From NCBI GenBank assembly GCA_042854365.1, contig AP031437.1, positions 1,550,001 to 1,614,000 on the forward strand: a DNA stretch of 64,000 bases, given 5' to 3'. This document shows, in pieces, positions 8,921-16,645 of the stretch. The notes under the pieces are model-generated. The model made no database searches. It saw only the letters and a program-made list of their open reading frames with translations, and was not told where the DNA came from. The DNA is from Anaeromassilibacillus sp001305115. GTDB taxonomy: Bacteria; Bacillota; Clostridia; Oscillospirales; Acutalibacteraceae. The translations under genes were made by a program, and so were the position numbers. Positions within the stretch are counted from its first letter, which is position 1. Each line of letters begins with the position of its first letter.

Positions 8921-10699
8921 ATGAAAACGAATGACAGACCGCTTACCGATTTAATGAAAGCTGTGGACACTGGCGCAGCACAGTTACCTGATTTTCAGAG
9001 GGGCTGGGTGTGGGATGATGGCCGCATTAAGGCATTAATCCTCAGCGTGATCCATAACTTTCCGGTGGGTGCAGCGATGTTTCTGGAATACGGAAATGAA
9101 AGCATCCATTTCAAGCATAAACTGATTGAAGGCTCAGTTGCCGACCCTAACGCCGAGCCGGATGAGCTTATCCTTGACGGGCAGCAAAGATTGACGTCTC
9201 TTTACAATGCCCTGTACAGTAAGAATCCCGTCCATACAAAAACAGACAAGGGTAAAGAGATAGACAGATATTATTATCTGAACATTGAAAAGGCGCTTGA
9301 TCCAAGTTCCGATGATGAAGATATTATAATCTCGGTTCCTGCAACGAGACAGGTTACATCTGATTTTGGCAGGAAGATCGAAATAGACCTCTCAACCAGG
9401 CAGAATGAATTCAGCCTGAAGATGTTTCCCCTTAATATCATCCTGAATTCCGGTGAGGAGCAGAGATGGCAAAATGAATATTATGCCTATTACAACTATG
9501 ATCCGGCGACTATCCAGCAGTTCACGGAACTTTTCTCTAAAATAATCATGCCGACACAAAAGTACGCTATGCCGGTTATTCTGCTAGACAAAGAAACTCC
9601 GAAAGAGGCAGTGTGTCAGGTTTTTGAAAATGTGAATACCGGCGGCGTTTCTTTGACGGTTTTTGAGCTTGTCACCGCAATTTTTGCCATGGACGATTTC
9701 CTGCTGCGTAAGGATTGGAAAGACCGCAAGGAAAAATATTTCTCAGGGGATTTGCTGGATATTGTAACAGCTACAGACTTTCTAACCGCTCTTACGCTTC
9801 TCTCTTCGTTCAAAGCAGGTGGAACGGTGAGTTGCAAGAAAAAAGACGTACTAGCTTTAAAGCTGACATCATATAAAAAGTATGCAGACGACCTTTGTGT
9901 AGGATTTTCTGTTGCAGATAAGCTACTGCAGGAGGAACGGATATTCTCAAGTCGTGACCTTCCATACAGCACACAGCTGATTCCTCTTGCGGCCATTTGC
10001 ACTGTTTTGATGGATGGGAACAAGATTAACACTACCACTGTCAAAAATATGGTAAAGCAATGGTATTGGTGCGGCGTTTTCGGTGAGTTGTACGGCTCGG
10101 CAAACGAGACAAGGTATGCCAATGATATATCGCAAGTCATCAAGTGGATTACAGATGGCGGCGATTTCCCAAAGACGATCACAGATTTCTTCTTCAACCC
10201 GACGCGCCTACTCAGTTTGCAATCCAGACAGTCGGCGGCGTATAAGGGTATTATGGCGCTGATTCTTAAGAACCACGCCCGCGATTTCATTTCCGGTGCG
10301 GAGATGGACTTCTCAACATACTCAAACGAGAAAATCGATATTCATCACATCTTTCCGAAGGATTACTGCATCGGACAAGGGTATGACAAGAGCAAATGGA
10401 ATAGTATTGTGAATAAGACACCGATTTCCGCAAGCAGCAATCGTGAAATAGGCGGTGTTGCGCCGTCCACCTATCTTGGAAAGCTTGAAAAGAAAGGTTC
10501 TGTATTACCGTCCGATTTGGACAGCTATGTGGAGACACACTGGATCGACCACAATTTGCTAAGAAATAATGAGTTTCAAGATTTTATCATTGACCGTGCT
10601 AAGAAACTGTTATGTGCAATTGAAGCGGCTACTGGCAGAACAATATCTGGAAGGAATTCCGATGAAGTGCAACAGATGTTTGGAGCACTATTGAATTAA
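8921..10699 (+). CDS. DUF262/HNH protein, GmrSD-like candidate restriction enzyme
   Basis: 592 residues. The N-terminal DUF262 (ParB-like NTPase) domain shows LPDFQRGWVW near residue 22 and the signature ILDGQQRLTSLYNAL near 84. The C-terminal DUF1524-like HNH nuclease shows KIDIHHIFPKDYC near 473. The same domains occur in GmrSD type IV enzymes, which use nucleotides to cut modified phage DNA, and in other phage-defence proteins. The ATG at 8921 has GGGGAGG six bases upstream; the TTG at 8888 has no usable spacing. It stands alone after the recombinase, consistent with defence cargo. The target is unknown. Confidence 0.85.
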   Translation: MKTNDRPLTDLMKAVDTGAAQLPDFQRGWVWDDGRIKALILSVIHNFPVGAAMFLEYGNESIHFKHKLIEGSVADPNAEPDELILDGQQRLTSLYNALYSKNPVHTKTDKGKEIDRYYYLNIEKALDPSSDDEDIIISVPATRQVTSDFGRKIEIDLSTRQNEFSLKMFPLNIILNSGEEQRWQNEYYAYYNYDPATIQQFTELFSKIIMPTQKYAMPVILLDKETPKEAVCQVFENVNTGGVSLTVFELVTAIFAMDDFLLRKDWKDRKEKYFSGDLLDIVTATDFLTALTLLSSFKAGGTVSCKKKDVLALKLTSYKKYADDLCVGFSVADKLLQEERIFSSRDLPYSTQLIPLAAICTVLMDGNKINTTTVKNMVKQWYWCGVFGELYGSANETRYANDISQVIKWITDGGDFPKTITDFFFNPTRLLSLQSRQSAAYKGIMALILKNHARDFISGAEMDFSTYSNEKIDIHHIFPKDYCIGQGYDKSKWNSIVNKTPISASSNREIGGVAPSTYLGKLEKKGSVLPSDLDSYVETHWIDHNLLRNNEFQDFIIDRAKKLLCAIEAATGRTISGRNSDEVQQMFGALLN

Positions 10700-11011
10700 A
10701 CCTATTTGTTAGGGGTTGTAACCCATCCCCATTGAACACAGAATCACATTCTGTGGCTTCGCGTCCTCTGGACTCTTTTGAAGGTATTCCAAAACACAGC
10801 CCCCTTTTCTAGCAGTATAGGGTGTAACGAAAAGTGACACCCTTGCCCGTTTAAAGGTATCGTGAAACACGACATCCTTTCGGATCATGGAGCAGGTACG
10901 TCGCAAAACGCAGCGCACCCAATATGAACGGGCAGGCAAAACGCCCACTCATCCCCAAATGAGAGGAACATCCCTACGAAACAAAGCTTTCCTCCCTATT
11001 ATTGCGACAAA
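10700..11011. other. Intergenic stretch without a supported gene
   Basis: Short frames only, none with a ribosome site or recognisable protein. Composition is mixed and the stretch ends at the hairpin at 11012. Confidence 0.5.
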
Positions 11012-11038
11012 AAAGGATGCCCCTATCGGGGCATCCTT
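11012..11038. terminator. Bidirectional-looking terminator hairpin
   Basis: AAAGGATGCCCC / GGGGCATCCTTT with a TATC-like loop, preceded by an A run, so it would also work on the minus strand after the gene fragment at 11098-11242. Confidence 0.7.
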
Positions 11039-11097
11039 TCGCATATCATCTTTGAATTTTACTGCACTCCTTACTTTTATCAGAATACTTCTTTTTC

Positions 11098-11242
11098 TAT
11101 TCTTCCAGTTCCTTCTGTCCCTGTTCGCTTGCATAGAATTTCTGGATTTCAGGTACAAGGAATCAATGACGGACTGCGGCAGTTCAATCTCGTACCGCCT
11201 TTGTAGAGCCTCTTGGTTGGTATGATATGTATCCCCTCTCAT
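11098..11242 (-). pseudogene. Short frameshifted gene fragment of unknown function
   Basis: The minus strand reads MRGDTYHTNQEALQRRYEIE then LPQSVIDS. The sense continues one frame over as PEIQKFYASEQGQKELEE before a stop at 11098. The two pieces make one charged helical polypeptide if a single frameshift is assumed. The family is not recognised; position beside an ICE fragment suggests mobile-element origin. A short intact gene in the first frame is the alternative. Confidence 0.35.
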
Positions 11243-11370
11243 ATTCAATTTTCAAGATGCAAAATTTCTTTCTATGGTTTCGTCCGGCAGCATTTACCGC
11301 TGATGGATGTTACGCAAGAAAGGTCGTAACGGCATGTTTGGCAAGCGTTACCGTTGGAAAGGGAATGTGG

Positions 11371-11590
11371 TCAATCCAAATGGAACTGAAAGATGGCCGC
11401 CACCAATTTGCTTTCCAGCCGCTGGTTATAGATTGTAGTCGAGGTGGAACCGGCAGATGCCCAAGGAATCAAAGCGTGTCCACATAGACAACTGGGCCAT
11501 GTAGCCGGAATAATACCGAATCACCCGTGCTACTGCGTCAGGATCGCCATTGACTGCGGCGGCAATCACCGCCCTTGCTTCACATTGCTG
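11371..11590 (-). pseudogene. Frameshifted Tn916/ICE-type helix-turn-helix accessory protein
   Basis: One minus frame reads AVIAAAVNGDPDAVARVIRY then YSGYMAQLS. A second frame resumes as NQRLESKLVAAIFQFHLD and ends at a stop at 11371. The pattern (VI-A-GD-A-V--Y-GY--LS, then a RLE-KL--AI-F tail) is that of the small HTH protein encoded near the sigma-like factor of Tn916-related conjugative elements. One frameshift separates the halves, so this is a relic. Confidence 0.55.
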
Positions 11591-11689
11591 AATCGTTCCG
11601 CACAGGCCCCCTCAGAATAGCTGGCCATCCGGCAAACTTCTCCGAAGATACCTCTTCCCCAATATGTCCATATACGCCGGATGCTTTCT

Positions 11690-11836
11690 TCATAAGGGCA
11701 CGCTCCTTTCGGTTTCCCCGGTTATCGGATAAAACGGATGTACGGCCGGTGTGGGGGCGCTTTCCAGCGCCAACCGATAAGTGGTCTCTTCTTCCTGCGT
11801 CATTTCCCGAACTTCTCCGTTGCAGTCGATTTTCAT
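11690..11836 (-). CDS. Small phage tail-region protein (48 residues), probably a relic
   Basis: The minus frame starts at 11836 (MKIDCNGEVREMTQEEETTY) and ends at 11690. Proteins beginning 'x-I-NGE-RE-T-EE' commonly follow tail fibre genes in Firmicutes siphophages. An AGGA ribosome site lies about seven bases upstream. Its stop overlaps a following ATG, a phage-like arrangement, but what follows is degenerate. 11837-12114 holds no supported gene. Confidence 0.45.
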   Translation of the reverse strand: MKIDCNGEVREMTQEEETTYRLALESAPTPAVHPFYPITGETERSVPL

Positions 11837-12114
11837 TCCTCATTCCTATGACCATTCCTTTCCGCTGCGCTACAAGGCACCAAAGGGACATGAAACCCAC
11901 TTGACCTATGTAGAATAGTAACCTCCCGGTGTTTGGCGTAGGATTAACCGTCAATTTTGCGACTGACATGCAGGTGTTGTGGCAAATGCCTTGGCCCATT
12001 CTTCCACCGAGACGGAATAGCGTGCAAAAGCAGTCCAGATACTGGGCTTGTTTTTTGTACGCTTTTTTTCGTTTTTGCCCTATTTCCGGTTTATTCCTGA
12101 TGTTTCAACCTTTG

Positions 12115-13158
12115 TCACCTCAATCCGATCACTTGAATGGTCGCCCCGACCGGCAATGCAGACGGTGTGTAGATCAAAAGCTTTGATATAGGAGCGGATG
12201 CCGGCAGCAAAGTGCCGTCCATACGTTCCTGCCACTGTGCGAGCGTGGTATTCGTGGAGGTAAAGCTGGATATGCGGCTCTTCCAGGCCCCATGCTCAAC
12301 GGTGAATTCGTATTCCGCGTACGGTGTCTTTTCGCTCTGCATATAAGTTCTGGAAATGGACGTCACATACGAGGGACAATAAATGTCCACGATTACATTT
12401 TGGTCGCTCTCCCCTGCAGGCAATCCGACAATGATTCGCGCCCCCCACAAAGCATAGGGCGTGCCATCCGGCGCCTCTGTACGCGCAACGTTGACAATGC
12501 CATCTTCCTCTATGGCGATGGTTTCGATCTCCTGCCAAACTGGTTCGGAAATCCAGTTGGTATCATAATCGGCGCCGCTCGCCTTTTTCAGCACCGCGCC
12601 GGTAGTGCCGCCCGCCGGCCCGCCGGCCCCCGGTTCCCCTTTGGCACCCTCCGGTCCGGGTTCTCCGGGAATGCCCTGTACCCCCTCTGCCTGCACGCCG
12701 GTGTCCTCGTATTCCCCCGACTCCGCCTGAAATACCCCCCAGTTCCCATCCTGTATTTTGGGGACTCTTTGTGCGGCTTCCTCCGCCCGGTCCGCTGCAT
12801 CTACCGCTTCCCGGTACGCCGTATGGATGTGGGCCTCCATCTGGTGAAACGCAGATGGGAACTCCGGCCAGGCGGTATCCCCGAAAAGGGACGGCGGCAT
12901 ATAAAGTTCGACCATGTTTGTGTGATTAACCGTTGTTCCATCCTTTTGGAACGTGCCGCGCAACTGCATGGTATAGGTTCCAGCCTTAGCCAGCATATCA
13001 TCCGTCAGGATGACCCCAATCCCTGTTTTCATGGGTTGCAATCGAGTGATGTTGAGATCACCCCCTGCCTGTACAAGCATGTCCCAATCCCACCCATCGG
13101 GTATATCGCCGCTGACGGTCAATGTTGCGCTGCCATTGTCATGCTGATGGGCGATCAT
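12115..13158 (-). CDS. Phage tail fibre/baseplate protein with collagen-like segment
   Basis: 347 residues. The N-terminal third resembles BppU-type immunoglobulin-like baseplate domains (SATLTVSGDIPDGWDWDMLV, then AGTYTMQLRGTFQKDGTTVN). An alanine-rich helix follows (about 120-145), a Gly-X-Y stretch near 165-190 (IPGEPGPEGAKGEPGAGGPAG) and a beta-rich C-terminal domain. It would contribute to receptor binding at a siphophage tail tip. No head, tail tube or tape-measure genes are beside it, so this is an isolated prophage remnant. The true start may be lost: upstream an out-of-frame MIEWKDWT runs into a stop. Confidence 0.75.
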   Translation of the reverse strand: MIAHQHDNGSATLTVSGDIPDGWDWDMLVQAGGDLNITRLQPMKTGIGVILTDDMLAKAGTYTMQLRGTFQKDGTTVNHTNMVELYMPPSLFGDTAWPEFPSAFHQMEAHIHTAYREAVDAADRAEEAAQRVPKIQDGNWGVFQAESGEYEDTGVQAEGVQGIPGEPGPEGAKGEPGAGGPAGGTTGAVLKKASGADYDTNWISEPVWQEIETIAIEEDGIVNVARTEAPDGTPYALWGARIIVGLPAGESDQNVIVDIYCPSYVTSISRTYMQSEKTPYAEYEFTVEHGAWKSRISSFTSTNTTLAQWQERMDGTLLPASAPISKLLIYTPSALPVGATIQVIGLR

Positions 13159-13726
13159 CTCCCCCGATGCTTTACGTCCAGTCTTTCCATTCGATCATTT
13201 TCTGCCTCCATCTGTCGCAATTCGGTGATTAAGTTTTGTCGATAGCCTCTGTTGGGTTACCCTTCCCTTCTGCCATCCCGGTCTTTCTTTCACTTTTTTC
13301 TTTTAGGAGCAAATAGAGCGCCTCTTGATTCACAAGGCAAGGACGTTCGGGCCAGATACGGCAGAAGTGGTGCCCCGGCAACACATAGAAAAATCGCCCT
13401 CGAAACGGAGGGCGATTTCCTGAACTCGATGCTTTAGAGGAGATGGCGCACAGAATTCCAACCCCCAAATCTCCCTTTATGTTTCTACAAACATGGCGGT
13501 ATAGGAAAGCTGGAAGGCACTTTCTCCTCTTTCTAAGGAAAAAAGCATTGTATGGATACAAAAGGGCATTTCTGCCGGAAGCACGAACCAGAACGTCCCG
13601 CTCTGGAAACGGCTTTATCCCTTATTGAAACGTTTTTTCAAGGTGTTCTCTTTTTACGAAACGGAGACATGAAAAGTTAAGATAGAAATGGCCGTCCATT
13701 TTTACTCGTTCAATCGTGTCGGAACA
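13159..13726. other. Phage-derived debris with a hairpin, no intact gene
   Basis: A minus-strand coiled-coil fragment (LITELRQMEAENDRMERLD) lies near 13160-13240 without a clear start. A hairpin AATCGCCCTC/GAGGGCGATT at 13390-13418 is T-rich on the minus side. Nothing else is supported. Confidence 0.45.
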
Positions 13727-15136
13727 TCATCCTTCCTTTTGGCAATTTTCCAAAGGCGAGCATTCTTGGACGGGTTCTGCAATTTGCCGCAGAGCTTTTT
13801 TGAATTGGAAGGTAAAAAGAACCGCTGTAAAACTGACGGCAAAGAAATCTGCAACCGGTTCCGCCATATACACCGCTGTGGTTTGATTGGACGAGAACAG
13901 CAGCGGCAGAAGATAGATCAGAGGGATCAACAGAATGAATTTGCGCATCACCGCGACCAAAATAGAGGCTTTTGCATTTCCCAGGGATGTAAATGTCATC
14001 TGGCAGGCGATCTGTACGCCAAACAGCAGCAGGCAGGCCATATAAATGCGCAGGGCGGTCCCTGTGAACTCCAGCAGGGCAGCGTCCGAGGTAAACATGG
14101 CGGCAAACCCCTGCGGGAACAGCATCACAAGCGCCCAGAGCAAGGTGGAATAACACAGGCTGGCCTTCAACAGCAGCTTAAAGGCCGCCTTCACCCGCCC
14201 GGCGTTTTTGGCGCCGTAGTTGTAGCTGATGATCGGCTGCGCCCCCTGTCCAAGGCCCTGTAGGGGGAGCATTGCAAACTGCATGACGCTGGTTAAGATC
14301 GTCATGGCGCCGACCGCGATGTCCCCGCCATATTTCAGCAGAGAGGAATTGAAACAGACGGAAATCACGCTCTCGCTCGCCTGCATGATAAAGGTGGAGA
14401 GGCCGAGGGCGAGGCTCGGAAAAATGATGTTGGCTTTTAAGCGCAGGTTCTCCTTCCGGATCTTCAGATGCGTCTTTTTCCCAAACAGGAACGACAGCAC
14501 CCAGGTACAGGATATTGCCTGCGACAGAATGGTGGCGAGCGCCGCCCCCTGTACCCCCATGTTCAGTCCAAAGATGAAGATGGGGTCCAGAACAATGTTG
14601 GCAACCGCGCCAATGAGGACTGAAAACATACCGGTCTTTGCAAAGCCCTGTGCAGTGATGAAAGCATTCATGCCCAGGGTCATCTGCACAAAGATGGTGC
14701 CGACGGCGTAAATGTTCATGTAGCGGACGCCGTATTCGATGGTGTTTTCACTGGCGCCAAAGGCCATCAGGAAATCCCGGTTCCAAAGAAGCAGGGCGGC
14801 AGTCAAAAGAAGCGAAACGATGATCTGCACCAAAAAACAATTTCCAAGCGTCCTTTCTGCGGATGCATGGTCGCCCCTGCCCATGAAGATCGAGGCCCTT
14901 GGCGCCCCGCCAAACCCGACGAACGCGGCGAAGGCAGTCACGATCATAATCAGGGGCATACAGACCCCGACGCCGGTCAAGGCTACCGCCCCTACCTCCG
15001 GGATGTGGCCGATATAGATGCGGTCCACGATGTTGTAAAGCATATTGATGATCTGCGCCAATACGGTGGGAAGGGCCAATTTCAGCAGCAGCTTGCCGAT
15101 CGGCTCCCTCCCCAGGAAATCTTTCTCTTCGTTCAT
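13727..15136 (-). CDS. MATE-family multidrug efflux transporter
   Basis: 469 residues, typical for the family, with about 12 hydrophobic helices in two related halves. It begins FLGREPIGKLLLKLALPTVL and carries MLYNIVDRIYIGHI and a Q-x-x-x-x-Y-x-G pattern in the second half. MATE proteins export cationic drugs and metabolites using Na+ or H+ gradients at the cytoplasmic membrane. The start codon overlaps the marR stop by four bases (ATGA), so it is cotranscribed with and probably controlled by the MarR repressor. Confidence 0.93.
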   Translation of the reverse strand: MNEEKDFLGREPIGKLLLKLALPTVLAQIINMLYNIVDRIYIGHIPEVGAVALTGVGVCMPLIMIVTAFAAFVGFGGAPRASIFMGRGDHASAERTLGNCFLVQIIVSLLLTAALLLWNRDFLMAFGASENTIEYGVRYMNIYAVGTIFVQMTLGMNAFITAQGFAKTGMFSVLIGAVANIVLDPIFIFGLNMGVQGAALATILSQAISCTWVLSFLFGKKTHLKIRKENLRLKANIIFPSLALGLSTFIMQASESVISVCFNSSLLKYGGDIAVGAMTILTSVMQFAMLPLQGLGQGAQPIISYNYGAKNAGRVKAAFKLLLKASLCYSTLLWALVMLFPQGFAAMFTSDAALLEFTGTALRIYMACLLLFGVQIACQMTFTSLGNAKASILVAVMRKFILLIPLIYLLPLLFSSNQTTAVYMAEPVADFFAVSFTAVLFTFQFKKALRQIAEPVQECSPLENCQKEG

Positions 15137-15582
15137 TGCTTCTCTCTCCTTGCGATGGCATTTTGAGTGTTGACGATGATCTGTTCATTGACCCGGTCAA
15201 AGAGTTCCAATTCTTCCTTGGACAGCCCAAAGAACAGTTCCTCATGGAACTGCTGAAAGAGTTCTTTCAGCGATGCTGTGATCGGTTGGGCGGCCTGCGT
15301 CAGAGACAGGTGGATTTTCCGACGGTCCTCGGTGTCCTGCCTGCGCTGCAACAAGGATTTCTGCATCAAGCTTTCCACCGCCTGCGAGACGTTTCCCTTG
15401 GACAGCATGCGCAGCTCCACGATGTCGGCAGCCGTATCCTTGCCGGGGTTGTTGTACAGAAAACTGATAATCGTCGCTTCAATCAGCGAGAGCCGGTATG
15501 TTTCACAGATCCCCTTGAGCATGCTCTCATGCAGCTTGATAATCCGGCGGATGTTGGTCAGGAAATCGGTCGGCCGTTTCAT
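15133..15582 (-). CDS. MarR-family transcriptional regulator of the MATE exporter
   Basis: 149 residues with the winged-helix layout. An N-terminal helix pair leads into the HTH (TAADIVELRMLSKGNVSQAV, about residues 50-70), then the beta wing with the DRRK motif near 83-87 and a C-terminal dimerisation helix. The ATG at 15582 is preferred over 15597 because GGAGGGG ends six to seven bases before it. It overlaps the downstream MATE gene by four bases. Two palindromes in its promoter suggest autorepression relieved by a ligand exported by the pump. Confidence 0.9.
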   Translation of the reverse strand: MKRPTDFLTNIRRIIKLHESMLKGICETYRLSLIEATIISFLYNNPGKDTAADIVELRMLSKGNVSQAVESLMQKSLLQRRQDTEDRRKIHLSLTQAAQPITASLKELFQQFHEELFFGLSKEELELFDRVNEQIIVNTQNAIARREKQ

Positions 15583-15609
15583 GATGGGCCCCTCCATTCT
15601 CGATGAATA

Positions 15610-15666
15610 GTTCTAAATAGAACGGTTCTACAAAGAACATTATAGATCGAAATTTGAGCCCGTCAA
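15610..15666 (-). promoter_or_regulatory. marR-MATE promoter with two tandem operator palindromes
   Basis: Read on the minus strand, TTGACG (15666-15661) and TATAAT (15644-15639) are 16 bp apart. Immediately downstream lie two perfect palindromes, GTTCTTTGTAGAAC (15625-15638) and GTTCTATTTAGAAC (15610-15623). They share GTTCT/AGAAC arms and are 15 bp centre to centre. They cover the transcription start, as expected for MarR dimers. Confidence 0.85.
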
Positions 15667-15749
15667 GGGAAGCCGCCGGTTTTTCATAATTTGTTCATAT
15701 TTGTAGGCCTTTTCAGGAGACAATTCCCTGAAAAAAGGGATAGAAAAAA

Positions 15750-15779
15750 GCCGCGGCGGGGTTCGTTCCCCACCGCGGC
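15750..15779 (-). terminator. Terminator of the pfl operon
   Basis: GCCGCGGCGGGG/CCCC-CCGCGGC hairpin followed on the minus strand by TTTTTTCTATC, about 80 bp after pflA. Confidence 0.8.
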
Positions 15780-15859
15780 CTGCGGACTTTTTAAAGCCGT
15801 TAAATGGCTCTATCTATGATTGTTCTAGGAGGTTTCTATGTCCCTGGCAAAAATGAAGG

Positions 15860-16645
15860 TCAGGCGCGTTTTTTCCCGGCCGTTCCGTCCTGCCTGCTCT
15901 GATACCGGCTGACCTGCAAAAGCTCTTCCGCCCGCTTGACTTCCTCGTCGGTGGGCGTGCGGACCCCCTCCAACGGATAAGGGATGCCGAGTTCCTTCCA
16001 CTTAAAGGTCCCAAGCGTGTGATAAGGCAATACTTCCACCCTCTCGACGGTGCGCAATGTTCCAATAAATTCATTCATGTGCCGCAACCCGTCCTCATCA
16101 TCGGTCAGACCGGGCACCAACACATGGCGAATCCACATCGGCGTATTGTGATCGGACAGATAGCTCGCCATGTTTCGAATATTCTGGTTGCCGTGCCCGG
16201 TCAGGGTGCGGTGCTTTTCCTCATCCATCTCTTTGAGGTCGAGCATCACCAGATCGGTATACCGCAGCAGCGAATCGAACTGCGTCAAAAACAGCAGGTC
16301 ATAGCGGAACGGCTGGCCGCAGGTGTCCAACGTGGTGTGGACGCCGTGCGCCTTTGCCTGACGGAACAGCTCGGTCACGAAAGAGAGCTGCACCAAAGGC
16401 TCGCCGCCGCTGACGGTCAAGCCGCCGTTTTTGCCCCAGTAGCGCCGGTAACGCCAGGCGCGGTCAAACAGGGCTTTCGCGTCCCATTCCTCGCCCTTCC
16501 GTGCGTCCCAGGTTTCCGGGTTGTGGCAATATTGACAGCGCATGTGACACCCCTGCAAAAAGACCACAAACCGAACCCCCGGGCCATCCACCAAACCAAA
16601 GGTTTCCAGCGAGTGAACGCGGCCCTTGACATCACATGCGTGCAT
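15860..16645 (-). CDS. pflA: Pyruvate formate-lyase activating enzyme (radical SAM)
   Basis: 261 residues. The CxxxCxxC iron-sulfur motif is Cys33-Cys37-Cys40 (GCHMRCQYC), followed by the SAM-binding GGEP motif (TVSGGEPL) near residue 80. It abstracts hydrogen from the glycine of PflB to create the glycyl radical needed for pyruvate cleavage under anaerobiosis. The start overlaps the end of pflB by 14 bp. Length and motifs are normal. Confidence 0.95.
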   Translation of the reverse strand: MHACDVKGRVHSLETFGLVDGPGVRFVVFLQGCHMRCQYCHNPETWDARKGEEWDAKALFDRAWRYRRYWGKNGGLTVSGGEPLVQLSFVTELFRQAKAHGVHTTLDTCGQPFRYDLLFLTQFDSLLRYTDLVMLDLKEMDEEKHRTLTGHGNQNIRNMASYLSDHNTPMWIRHVLVPGLTDDEDGLRHMNEFIGTLRTVERVEVLPYHTLGTFKWKELGIPYPLEGVRTPTDEEVKRAEELLQVSRYQSRQDGTAGKKRA

